Assembly: GCA_964344255.1 (NCBI GenBank)
Contig: CAYFMQ010000001.1
Location: forward strand, 186,001-250,000
DNA length: 64,000 bases
Origin: JAJFIE01 sp964344255
GTDB lineage: Bacteria > Pseudomonadota > Alphaproteobacteria > Rhodospirillales > Casp-alpha2
Reading direction: 5' to 3'
Positions 1-7,808 of this stretch are shown one piece after another; within the stretch, counting starts at the first letter, position 1, and every line of letters begins with the position of its first letter. The position numbers and the translations under genes are program-made. The notes beneath the pieces are model-generated. The model was not told where the DNA came from and ran no database searches. It saw only the letters and a list, made by a program, of their open reading frames with translations.

Positions 1-266
1 ATCATACCCGTCCAGAAAGCGACGCGGCGACCGAATGCATGGATCAGACGAGGCGTCGCCAATACACCAATCAAACCGGCGAAACCAACGCCAAAAAAGA
101 AAATACTGACGGCCTGGGCGTCGCCAAGGAGTTTCAGGGCCTGAACAGGCAATAACGCACTCGGCAACGTCCAGGCCGCGACCATGATGCATTGCAGGAT
201 GGAAAGCCGAAGGGCGTCAGGCAGGTCGGAAATGTCCAGCAAACGACGTAATGTCAGTACGATCAT
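1..266 (-). CDS. MFS transporter, N-terminal part (cut by window edge)
   Basis: The reverse strand from the ATG at 266 reads about 88 codons and runs off the window without a stop. The translation begins MIVLTLRRLLDISDLPDALR and then shows two hydrophobic helices with a Gly-rich turn (FFFGVGFAGLIGVLATPRL) and a basic loop with HAFGRR, which fits helices 1-3 and the helix 2-3 loop of a major facilitator permease. It lies 41 bases downstream of the TMADH-like gene on the same strand, so the two are probably co-transcribed and this may carry its substrate or product. The substrate cannot be told from the fragment. Confidence 0.65.
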   Translation of the reverse strand, partial: MIVLTLRRLLDISDLPDALRLSILQCIMVAAWTLPSALLPVQALKLLGDAQAVSIFFFGVGFAGLIGVLATPRLIHAFGRRVAFWTGM

Positions 267-307
267 TTCCCCCCCAGTCGGCGTTTTTCGACAAACGCCA
301 GCGGATA

Positions 308-2362
308 TCAGGCAACGCGTGTTATGACCACCCGGTCTCGGGCAGCTTCGGTATCGTTGGCGCCTAACTCCCGAGCGTAGCGGTGCCCGCCAAAAGTTGC
401 CTGTGCAATCACACCGGGCGCGGCGCAATCGCCGATCCGGCTGAGCGTCAGGATACCGGCATCCCGCAACCGGTCCTCGTCGGCAGCCAGTTTCAGATAA
501 AGCCCTTCATTGGGTTCACGCGATGTCACCGGCACAAAGGTTCGGCAGGGCCGGGTGTGCGTCTTGCCCGAATAGGCGCATTCGATGGTCACGCTGTTGC
601 CATCGAAAGCCGTTACCATGTGCGACACCAGCAGCTCGATCCCCAGGGTCAGGGCCTGTTCCTGGATGCGCGCCTGGTCCAGGGTGCCATGGGCTTCCGG
701 CGACAGCTCGCCTGAACTGGTCACAAGCAGCACCTCATGACCGTCATGGCGCATCTTTTCCGCAATAACGCCGCCCATGTAGAAATGATCGTCGTCGTAG
801 ACGACAACAGGGCCTTCGGCCGCCACGTCGTCCATGACCTGTGTCGGGCTGATCATGCGCTCATGGCCCGCGCCTTCGATCGGGTCGAACTGGAAGCGTC
901 CACGGCCGTCGGCACGCCATTCCGAACCAGTGGCGATGCAGACATGCTCAAAACCAAATTCCAGCACCTGTTCCGCATCAAGGCGGCTATCCAGGTAAAC
1001 TTCCACGTTGGGAAGCTTCTGGATCTGCTGCAATCGGTAATCTCGCACCCGCGCCCACTCGCTCAGGCCCGGCAGCGCGCTTTCCCTGTTCACGCGCCCG
1101 CCCAGCTCCGTCGTGGCCTCGGCCAACGACACCTTGTACCCGCGAAGGCCCAATGCACGAGCGGCCTCCAATCCGGCCGGGCCGCCCCCCACGATGAGCA
1201 CGCTTTCGTCTGCATGGGCGCTTTCGATCTCCTCCGGATGCCAGCCGCGCCGCCATTCCTCGCCCCGTGTCGGGTTCTGCGTGCACCGCATGGGAACGCT
1301 GGTGGAATTGGCCTTGATGCAAATATTACAGCCGATGCATTCACGAATATCCTCGACCCGGCCTTCCTCGATCTTTTTCGGAATGAACGGATCGGCGATG
1401 GCCGGCCGCGCCGCGCCGATCATGTCGAGAACGCCGCGCCTGATCTGCCCCGCCATTGTATCGGGACTGGTGAATCGACCAACGCCAACCACGGGCTTGC
1501 TCGTCACCTGCTTGACGAAGGAAATGTAGTCTTCCTGCGCCGCTTCGGCCGCGAAGCGGGAGGTGCGGGCGTCGGCCTCGAAGTTGGCGATATTGACGTC
1601 CCACAGATCCGGCAGCTCCGCCAGGTACTCCACAAGTTCCCGCCCCTCGCCGTCATAGGTGATGCCGACGTTTCGATCCAGGTTATCGACGGCAAAGCGG
1701 AGCGCCACGCCGCAAGTGTCGCCAACGGCTTCCTTGGTGTCCTCCAGCAATTCCTTGATCAGCCGGGCGCGGTTCTCGAAGCTACCGCCGTATTCGTCCG
1801 TGCGACGGTTTTCCACGGGCGAAAGGAATTGCGCAGGCAGATATCCGTGTGCGGCATAGACGTAGACGATATCGAACCCGGCGCGCTTCGCCCGCAAGGC
1901 CGCGTCCCGGTGCCATTTACGCAGGTTCCGGATGTCCGTCTTGTCCATGGCCTGGCTCTGGCTGGGACCGTGCCAGACGGGCATGGATGACGGCGCCAGG
2001 GAGTTCTCGCGAGTCAGGTAGTTGCCCGTTGAAAAGCCGCCGTACCACAATTCGACACCGGCCAGCGCACCGTGGCGATGGACGCGTTCCGTCATATTGC
2101 CCAGGGTCTTCACGTCGTCCTCGTCCCACAATGTGCACTGGGGGTAAGGGTCCTCATTGGCGGAAGGATGGATGGAGCAGTACTCAGTGCAGACCACGGC
2201 CCAGCCGCCTTCGGCGTTCATCTCGCGCGCACTGTTCAAGGTCTCGGGACGGGTGTAACCCATACCGGAGCAATGCGGCACCTGATAGAAGCGATTCTTT
2301 GCCGTTACCGGCCCGATTTGTACGGGCTCAAACAGGATGTCATAACGGGATTCACGGGTCAT
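308..2362 (-). CDS. Trimethylamine/histamine dehydrogenase-like iron-sulfur flavoprotein
   Basis: A 684-residue protein of the TMADH family (Old-Yellow-Enzyme barrel, [4Fe-4S] cluster, C-terminal nucleotide-binding domains), which oxidatively demethylates or deaminates amines and passes electrons to an ETF-type carrier. Seen: Cys31 in FYQVPHC, the position of the 6-S-cysteinyl-FMN bond in TMADH; Tyr169, His172 and Asp264 matching the TMADH triad; cluster ligands Cys342, Cys345, Cys348 and Cys360; the tract GEEWRRGWHPE; and a dinucleotide fold at 391-400 (VGGGPAGLEA). Tyr61 of the TMADH aromatic bowl is kept, but the two bowl tryptophans (Trp264 and Trp355 in TMADH) align with Phe261 and Asn352, so trimethylamine is probably not the substrate. 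The stretch AAHGYLP and the general wording are closer to histamine-dehydrogenase relatives. It is followed by an MFS gene on the same strand. Confidence 0.85.
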   Translation of the reverse strand: MTRESRYDILFEPVQIGPVTAKNRFYQVPHCSGMGYTRPETLNSAREMNAEGGWAVVCTEYCSIHPSANEDPYPQCTLWDEDDVKTLGNMTERVHRHGALAGVELWYGGFSTGNYLTRENSLAPSSMPVWHGPSQSQAMDKTDIRNLRKWHRDAALRAKRAGFDIVYVYAAHGYLPAQFLSPVENRRTDEYGGSFENRARLIKELLEDTKEAVGDTCGVALRFAVDNLDRNVGITYDGEGRELVEYLAELPDLWDVNIANFEADARTSRFAAEAAQEDYISFVKQVTSKPVVGVGRFTSPDTMAGQIRRGVLDMIGAARPAIADPFIPKKIEEGRVEDIRECIGCNICIKANSTSVPMRCTQNPTRGEEWRRGWHPEEIESAHADESVLIVGGGPAGLEAARALGLRGYKVSLAEATTELGGRVNRESALPGLSEWARVRDYRLQQIQKLPNVEVYLDSRLDAEQVLEFGFEHVCIATGSEWRADGRGRFQFDPIEGAGHERMISPTQVMDDVAAEGPVVVYDDDHFYMGGVIAEKMRHDGHEVLLVTSSGELSPEAHGTLDQARIQEQALTLGIELLVSHMVTAFDGNSVTIECAYSGKTHTRPCRTFVPVTSREPNEGLYLKLAADEDRLRDAGILTLSRIGDCAAPGVIAQATFGGHRYARELGANDTEAARDRVVITRVA

Positions 2363-2704
2363 TTTAGCGTCTTCCCCTCTTCGCCAATGAACACGAAAAA
2401 ATTCAGAAAAACAGTTCTAGACCGCTTCCCGGACGGTGAAAACCATCTAAAATATGCCAGTCCCCGGCAAGCAATCGCGCCCTCTCAATGAGCAGCCTTG
2501 CTTCCTGTTCATCACACCAACGGGAGGCAGAAGTAAAACCTGTTCCAATGTAGGGGTATTTTTGCTAGGATTTTTTCACTTATCAAATCTACCTGGAGTT
2601 ATCGTTAATCAGATAAGTGATGCATTTTTTTCTTGGTTAAGAACCCCGTCCCTCGTGACGCAACCCGGCAATGGATGGGGGTGGATGCATGAGAGGGACA
2701 TGCA
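2363..2704. other. Intergenic region between divergent genes, with an inverted repeat
   Basis: This 342-base AT-rich region separates the minus-strand flavoprotein gene from the plus-strand small ORF and formate dehydrogenase genes, so it should hold both promoters. The only clear structure is a perfect 8-bp inverted repeat, CACTTATC at 2577-2584 and GATAAGTG at 2612-2619, 27 bases apart; a related TTATCACTTATT occurs at 2966-2977 before the formate dehydrogenase genes. A regulator site is possible, but no regulator gene lies next to it. I see no convincing coding sequence here. Confidence 0.4.
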
Positions 2705-2947
2705 ATGGCGTATAAAAAGAATTTCAATCTGAACCCGGCAGACATTGATGTCATCGAGACCTGCCTGAGGAACGAATTGCATATTCGGACCGAGGAGTAC
2801 CACAAGTCTGCCGATCTGGACGATGCTGAAGAGGCTGACTCCTCCAGGAAGCGCATATCTGAAATTTCAGACTTGCTCGGGAAAATTCACAATCAAAAGA
2901 TCTGGTTCGATGGAGATCCCGGTAAGCCGCATGTGCCGAAAGGGTAA
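2705..2947 (+). CDS. Small conserved-looking protein of unknown function
   Basis: An 80-residue hydrophilic protein (starts MAYKKNFNLNPADIDVIETC). An AGGG seven bases before the ATG supports this start. The sequence looks helical and charged, with a central acidic stretch (DLDDAEEADSSRKR) and no signal peptide, membrane segment or metal motif. It sits 80 bases upstream of the formate dehydrogenase beta gene on the same strand, so it could be an accessory or leader gene of that operon. I do not recognise the family, and the function is unknown. Confidence 0.55.
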   Translation: MAYKKNFNLNPADIDVIETCLRNELHIRTEEYHKSADLDDAEEADSSRKRISEISDLLGKIHNQKIWFDGDPGKPHVPKG

Positions 2948-3027
2948 GCAACAGACGTGTCCCAATTATCACTTATTGAAGAATTCAAAATAAAAAGTCT
3001 GGGTTGAACGATAACAAGAGGTAAACA

Positions 3028-4923
3028 ATGAAGGGCGATACAAACGCTGCCATGGTCAGCCTGCAACCCTGCAGGATTGAGATTAACGGGCAACCGGTCG
3101 ATGCCATGGCAGGAGAGACCATTCTGGCCGCCGCCCGGCGCGCAGGCATCGATATTCCCGCCATGTGCGCCGACCCCCGAATGAAGCCCACCGGAGATTG
3201 CGAGTTATGCCATGTCGTTCTTGACGGCCAGACGGAACACGTCAAGGCCTGCATGACCGTTGCCGAGGAAGGCATGTCGGTGCAGACCGAAAGCCCCGAA
3301 CTGGCTGCTTTGCGCAAACGCAGGTTGAACGTCTATCTTTCCGATCACAATGCCTATTGCCAGCCGCCCTGTACGGCGGCCTGCCCTGCCGGAATCGACA
3401 TTGCCGGTTATATCGACCTGATCTTGCAGAAGAACTACGCCGGCTCGACGGCGCTGATCAAGGAGATGCTGCCTCTGCCCGGCGTGCTGGGCCGGGTCTG
3501 CCCGCGCCCCTGTGAAGAGCCTTGTCGGCGCAACCAGATAGACGGCAACCCCGTTGCGATCTGCGCCCTGAAACGATTTGCCGCCGACAAGGCCGCTGAA
3601 TCGGGCCTGCCCACCCAGCCCGAACCGAAACCTTCCACCGGCAAAACCGTCGCTATTGTCGGCGCCGGCCCGGCGGGACTTACCGCCGCCTATTACCTCG
3701 CTCTCGAAGGCCATAAGGTGACGCTGCTTGAAATGGCGGACAAGGCGGGGGGACAACTGCGCTTCGGCATCCCGCCCTACCGCCTGCCGACGAATGTGCT
3801 CGATCAGGAAATCGACGATATCCTCTCGCTCGGCGTCGAGCTTAAGACCGGCGTCGCCATGGGGCGGGATTACCAGATCGATCATTTACGGGATGAAGGA
3901 TACGATGCCGTTTACCTGTCCATCGGCGCCATGGTCGCCAAACCGACAGGGGTTCCGAACGAAGACGCCGAGGGCGTCATCCCGGCCATCAAGTTTCTCT
4001 CCGACGTCAACTGGAACGAAACCGTCGACATTGGCGAGCGTGTCATCGTCATCGGCGGCGGATTCACGGCGGCCGACGCGGTTCGCACCGCACGGCGGGT
4101 CGGCGCTTCTGAAGTAACCATGATGTACAGGCGCACCCGCAAGGAAATGTCCGCCGCCGCCCATGAAATTCACGAATGCGACGTCGAGGGTATTAAGCTC
4201 GAATTGCTCACCGCGCCCGTCGCCGTCGAGGTTGACGAGAACGGACGCGCCATCGGGCTGACATCGCAGCGCATGGAACTTGGTGAGCCTGATGAGAGCG
4301 GCCGTCGCCGCCCGGTGCCCATAGAAGGCTCGGAATATTTCACGCCGGCCGATTCCATCATCATGGCCATCGGCCAGGATGTTGACGTGGACGCCCTCAA
4401 CGAAGACGAACTTGAGGCCCATAAAAGCTGGGGCACCATCGTGGTCGACGAAAAAACCCTGATGACCAACCTGCCCGGCGTTTTCTCCGGCGGCGATTGC
4501 GTCACGGGCGCGGCGACCGTCGTCGAGTGTGTCGGCGCCGGACGTCTGAGCGCCATGGCGATTAACGCCTACCTGAGCGGCGCAAGTTATGACGAGATTG
4601 CCGAGGCGGTTTACCAGTACAAGCCTGATTTCTTCGATATCGGCGCCAAGGCCGCGTCGAATGCGCCGCTGAACGAAATGCCGGTTCTTGGTGAAGAGGC
4701 CCGACTTGAGACCTTTGAGCACTCGCAACATGGCGGAGACGTGGACAATGACGAGGCCTTTCTCGAAGTTGAACTCGGCTTCACGGAAGAAATGGCCCAG
4801 AGCGAGGCCGGCCGCTGCCTGATGTGCCGTTGCCAGGCCGCAGGGGTGTGCGATTTGCAAAGACTGTGCCTCCAGTACGGTGCGGGAACCAAGACATACC
4901 TTGGCAGGGAGGCTTGGAAATGA
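3028..4923 (+). CDS. Formate dehydrogenase beta subunit: GltD-like NAD(P) oxidoreductase with N-terminal [2Fe-2S] domain
   Basis: 631 residues. Residues 15-90 form a [2Fe-2S] domain like the N-terminus of NuoG (Cys47, Cys58, Cys61, Cys75), followed by His107/Cys111, which recalls the His-Cys cluster of NuoG. Next come GltD-type cluster cysteines (Cys115, Cys119, Cys158, Cys162, Cys166), an FAD fold at 211-218 (VGAGPAGL), a second dinucleotide fold at 341-350 (VIGGGFTAAD) for NAD(P)H, and a Cys-rich tail from Cys597 (CLMCRCQAAGVC). The set matches beta subunits of NAD(P)-linked formate dehydrogenases such as that of Moorella. Start: AGAGG lies six bases before the ATG. The stop overlaps the start of the alpha gene (ATGA), so the two are translationally coupled. 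Inferred role: shuttling electrons between formate oxidation or CO2 reduction and NAD(P). Confidence 0.88.
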   Translation: MKGDTNAAMVSLQPCRIEINGQPVDAMAGETILAAARRAGIDIPAMCADPRMKPTGDCELCHVVLDGQTEHVKACMTVAEEGMSVQTESPELAALRKRRLNVYLSDHNAYCQPPCTAACPAGIDIAGYIDLILQKNYAGSTALIKEMLPLPGVLGRVCPRPCEEPCRRNQIDGNPVAICALKRFAADKAAESGLPTQPEPKPSTGKTVAIVGAGPAGLTAAYYLALEGHKVTLLEMADKAGGQLRFGIPPYRLPTNVLDQEIDDILSLGVELKTGVAMGRDYQIDHLRDEGYDAVYLSIGAMVAKPTGVPNEDAEGVIPAIKFLSDVNWNETVDIGERVIVIGGGFTAADAVRTARRVGASEVTMMYRRTRKEMSAAAHEIHECDVEGIKLELLTAPVAVEVDENGRAIGLTSQRMELGEPDESGRRRPVPIEGSEYFTPADSIIMAIGQDVDVDALNEDELEAHKSWGTIVVDEKTLMTNLPGVFSGGDCVTGAATVVECVGAGRLSAMAINAYLSGASYDEIAEAVYQYKPDFFDIGAKAASNAPLNEMPVLGEEARLETFEHSQHGGDVDNDEAFLEVELGFTEEMAQSEAGRCLMCRCQAAGVCDLQRLCLQYGAGTKTYLGREAWK

Positions 4924-7283
4924 ATGTCGATATGAAAGTAACGGGAATCGAACCGGCCGATCCGGGACTTGCACCGCCGCTTGTCTCCTGGCCTTTTTTC
5001 CAGCTTGAATTCGAGAAGTGCATCAAGTGCCTGCAATGCATCCGTATATGTGACGAGGTGCAGCATCGTAAAGTCTATACAGTCGATGAGTCCGGCTATC
5101 CGGTGCTCCTGAGCGGCACCAACGATTTCCGCGACACGCAGTGCAACAACTGCGGTCAGTGCGTCGGCGTCTGCCCGACGGGGGCGCTTAATGACCTGAC
5201 CGACGTGGGCGCATTGCCCAAGAACCTGCGCGAGAAAGTCACCACCACATGCGGGTATTGCGGCGTCGGTTGCGCCATCGAGTTCGAGAAGGAAAACGGC
5301 AAGATCGTCGCCGTTAACCCCTCTTCCGTTTCGGACGCCAACATCGGTAACCTGTGCGTCAAGGGCCGCTTCGGCATGGATTTCATCCATCACCCGGACC
5401 GACTGACCCAGCCGTTGATGCGGAAGAACGGAAAAGACAGCCCACTTGAACCGGCGAGTTGGGAAGAAGCCATCGCCTTCGCGGCAAAGCGCCTGAACGA
5501 GGTGAAAGCCAAACACGGCGCTTCTTCGTTGGCCGGGCTCACGTCAGCCAGGGCGACCAACGAGGACAACTTCGTTTTCCAGAAGATGATTCGCTGCGCC
5601 TTCGGCACCAATAACATTGATCACTGCGCCAGGCTCTGCCACATGGCCTCCGCCGTTGCGCTCAAGAAAGCCGTCGGCTCCAGCGCGCCGTCCGCTTCCA
5701 GCCCGGACGTGCGCCTCGCCAAGGCTTTCATCGTCTGTGGCTCGAACACCACGGTGACGCACCCGGTCATTTCAAGCCAGGTTTTCAAGGCCAAGTACGA
5801 GAGCGGCGCCAAGATCGTCGTCATCGACCCGCGCCGCATCGAAATGGTCGACCACGCCGATGTGTGGTTAAGACCAAAGAACGGTACCAACGTCGCCGTG
5901 CTGAACGGCATCGCGCACATCATCTGGAAAGCGGGCCTCCAGAACGATGACTTCATTGCATCACGGACGGAAAACTGGGACGCCTACATCGAGAACCTTG
6001 AAAAACACACCCCGGAACACGTCGAGGAACTGAGCGGCGTGCCGCAGGACAAGCTGCATGAAGCCGCTCATATCTACGCTGAGTCCGAACGCAGCATGCT
6101 GCTGTGGGGAATGGGCATCACCCAGCACCTGACCGGTGTTGACGGTGCTCTGGCGATGGCGAATTTGTCGCTGATCTCCGGCCATGTGGGTAAACCTGGC
6201 ACAGGATTCATCCCGCTCCGCGGCCAATCCAACGTGCAGGGCTGTTCCGACATGCAGGGCCAGCACAACAATCTGCCCGGCTATCACGATATCAAGAACC
6301 CCGAACACCGCGCCAAGTTTCAGAAGGCCTGGGGCGTGCCCATGCCGGAAGACGAATTCCACACCGTCGTCGAGATGGAGGAAGCCGCAGCTGACGGCTC
6401 CATCAAGGCCATGTACATCATGGGCGAAAATCCCATGGGCTCCAGCCCCGACATCTCGGAAGTGGAAAAGGGCTTTAAGAGCCTTGAGTTCTTTGCCGTC
6501 CAGGATCTGTTCCTGACGGAAACGGCGAAACTGGCCGATGTGGTGTTCCCCGCCGCCAGTTTTGCCGAAAAGGATGGCACCTTCACCAATACGGAACGGC
6601 GCATTCAGCTTGTCCGCAAGGCGACCGAGCCGCCCGGTGAGGCTAGGCCCGACTGGAAAATCATCTGTGATGTTGCGACCGCCATGGGATACCCCATGAG
6701 CTACCACAACGCCGCGGAGATCATGGAGGAAATCGCCTCCCTGGTGCCGTCCTACGCCGGTATCCGCCACGACCGTCTCGACGGAAGCGGCCTGCAATGG
6801 CCCTGTTTCGACACTGACCATCCCGGTACGCGGTTCCTGTATGAAGAAGACTTCCCGACGGAGTCCGGCAAGGGCATCTTCCATGTCGTAGACCAGGCTG
6901 ATCCCGGCGTGGACATTCCCGACGACGAGTACCCTCTGAACCTGAACACGGGCCGGCTGCTCGAGCACTATCATACGGGCACCATGTCACGCCGTTCGCG
7001 CGGACTGCATCACATGAAGCCCGAAGGCGAGGTCGAGGTGCATCCCGAAGACGCAAGGCGGTACGACCTTGAAGAAGGCTGCATGGCGCGCATCACCACC
7101 AAACGCGGATCGGTGGACGTCAAGGTCGCCGTTACGGACCGTACGCCCGAAGGCGCCATCTTCTATTCGTTCCACTTCGATGAAGCGCCAGTGAATAGGC
7201 TAATCGCCAGCACCTTCGACCAGGCATCGCAAACCCCGTCCTTCAAGCGCACGGCGGCCCGGATCGGACGGATTCAGACGTAG
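4920..7283 (+). CDS. Formate dehydrogenase alpha subunit (Mo/W-bisMGD, cysteine type)
   Basis: 787 residues from the ATG that overlaps the beta stop (ATGA). A longer reading frame upstream (to 4824) only copies the end of the beta gene. Residues 34-90 hold two [4Fe-4S] ferredoxin motifs (CIKCLQCIRIC and CNNCGQCVGVCP). The catalytic module starts with a third cluster motif, CGYCGVGC, and continues through the MGD-binding domains to a molydop-binding C-terminus (HTGTMSRRSRGL). The metal ligand is Cys240 in ARLCHMAS, encoded by TGC at 5637-5639, so no selenocysteine is needed; the histidine after it is kept. The chain lacks the NuoG-like [2Fe-2S] head seen in FdsA-type subunits, because that domain sits on the beta subunit here. 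No fdhD or cofactor-insertion gene lies nearby. Confidence 0.92.
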   Translation: MNVDMKVTGIEPADPGLAPPLVSWPFFQLEFEKCIKCLQCIRICDEVQHRKVYTVDESGYPVLLSGTNDFRDTQCNNCGQCVGVCPTGALNDLTDVGALPKNLREKVTTTCGYCGVGCAIEFEKENGKIVAVNPSSVSDANIGNLCVKGRFGMDFIHHPDRLTQPLMRKNGKDSPLEPASWEEAIAFAAKRLNEVKAKHGASSLAGLTSARATNEDNFVFQKMIRCAFGTNNIDHCARLCHMASAVALKKAVGSSAPSASSPDVRLAKAFIVCGSNTTVTHPVISSQVFKAKYESGAKIVVIDPRRIEMVDHADVWLRPKNGTNVAVLNGIAHIIWKAGLQNDDFIASRTENWDAYIENLEKHTPEHVEELSGVPQDKLHEAAHIYAESERSMLLWGMGITQHLTGVDGALAMANLSLISGHVGKPGTGFIPLRGQSNVQGCSDMQGQHNNLPGYHDIKNPEHRAKFQKAWGVPMPEDEFHTVVEMEEAAADGSIKAMYIMGENPMGSSPDISEVEKGFKSLEFFAVQDLFLTETAKLADVVFPAASFAEKDGTFTNTERRIQLVRKATEPPGEARPDWKIICDVATAMGYPMSYHNAAEIMEEIASLVPSYAGIRHDRLDGSGLQWPCFDTDHPGTRFLYEEDFPTESGKGIFHVVDQADPGVDIPDDEYPLNLNTGRLLEHYHTGTMSRRSRGLHHMKPEGEVEVHPEDARRYDLEEGCMARITTKRGSVDVKVAVTDRTPEGAIFYSFHFDEAPVNRLIASTFDQASQTPSFKRTAARIGRIQT

Positions 7284-7316
7284 CCCAAACGTTGCGAGGT
7301 CTACAGGAATCCGGTT

Positions 7317-7366
7317 CCCAACTACGCGTTGGGTGGGGAATTCGGGCAGGACATCAAGGCCTGCCC
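7317..7366 (+). terminator. Tandem hairpins after the formate dehydrogenase operon
   Basis: Two stem-loops follow the alpha stop codon: CCCAAC/GTTGGG (7317-7322 and 7328-7333) and GGGCAGG/CCTGCCC (7344-7350 and 7360-7366). Neither is followed by a U-tract, so this would be an atypical terminator or an mRNA-end stabiliser. It does separate the dehydrogenase genes from the bufferin operon. Confidence 0.3.
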
Positions 7367-7398
7367 CCTATCACCCCCTTGTGAAACATACATACAAA

Positions 7399-7467
7399 CT
7401 CATCACGGCTTATTGATGAGGGTGTGAGATAGTGTGTTTTCACAATAGTCTGCCCTTCAAATATGAT
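7399..7467 (+). promoter_or_regulatory. Promoter and dyad symmetries upstream of the bufferin operon
   Basis: A sigma70-like promoter can be drawn: TTCACA at 7439-7444, a 17-base spacer and TATGAT at 7462-7467. A good ribosome site (GGAGATG) follows before the bufA ATG at 7498. Two dyads lie upstream of or over the -35 box: CTCATCA/TGATGAG (7399-7405 and 7414-7420, 8-base gap) and TGTGA/TCACA (7423-7427 and 7440-7444, 12-base gap). These are candidate operators; no regulator gene is adjacent, so the identity of the factor is open. Confidence 0.45.
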
Positions 7468-7497
7468 TTCTCCAGTCAATAAATTTGGAGATGAGCA

Positions 7498-7791
7498 ATG
7501 AATTTTCCTAAACAAACCGTTCCTGTTATGTCTGCCTTTTTTCTTGCCAGCGCCGTTACTGCCGCTGTCACAGCCAGTGAAGCGAGGGCAGCAGACATGG
7601 AGCAATGCTATGGAGTCGCTTTGGCAGGCCAGAATGATTGCGCCGCCGGCGAAGGCACGTCATGCGCCGGAACGTCAACCGTCGATTATCAGGGGAACGC
7701 CTGGAAACTGGTTCCGGAAGGAACCTGCCTGAAAATGGGCGGCACGCTCGAACCGCATGAAGGAAATGAACCACCCGTCCCGCAAGGCTGA
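7498..7791 (+). CDS. bufA: Bufferin-type RiPP precursor (DUF2282, BufA/GigP-like)
   Basis: A 97-residue secreted peptide. A long signal peptide (about residues 1-31, ending SEARA/AD) precedes a short core with four cysteines: Cys37 (EQCYGVA), Cys48 (NDCAA), Cys56 (TSCAGTS) and Cys77 (EGTCLK). This Cys pattern, with STVDYQGNAW between the third and fourth, is that of DUF2282 proteins. Related proteins (BufA1 of Caulobacter, GigP of Cupriavidus) are described as metal-stress peptides whose cysteines are modified by a DUF692 enzyme and which bind copper in the periplasm. The tail PHEGNEPPVPQG is acidic and proline-rich. It is first in a four-gene operon with the MNIO gene 17 bases downstream. 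Copper binding is inferred from the family. Confidence 0.9.
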   Translation: MNFPKQTVPVMSAFFLASAVTAAVTASEARAADMEQCYGVALAGQNDCAAGEGTSCAGTSTVDYQGNAWKLVPEGTCLKMGGTLEPHEGNEPPVPQG

Positions 7792-7808
7792 TTTTTTCTC
7801 CCTCGGCC

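Noticed and set aside
737..1990. A 417-codon plus-strand frame
   Set aside because: It lies entirely antisense to the TMADH-like gene and has no recognisable domain.
4824..4919. A longer N-terminus for the formate dehydrogenase alpha subunit
   Set aside because: The upstream extension only overlaps the beta gene in another frame; the ATGA overlap at 4920 fits translational coupling.
5637..5639. Possible selenocysteine in formate dehydrogenase
   Set aside because: The codon at the metal ligand is TGC (Cys), so no recoding is needed.
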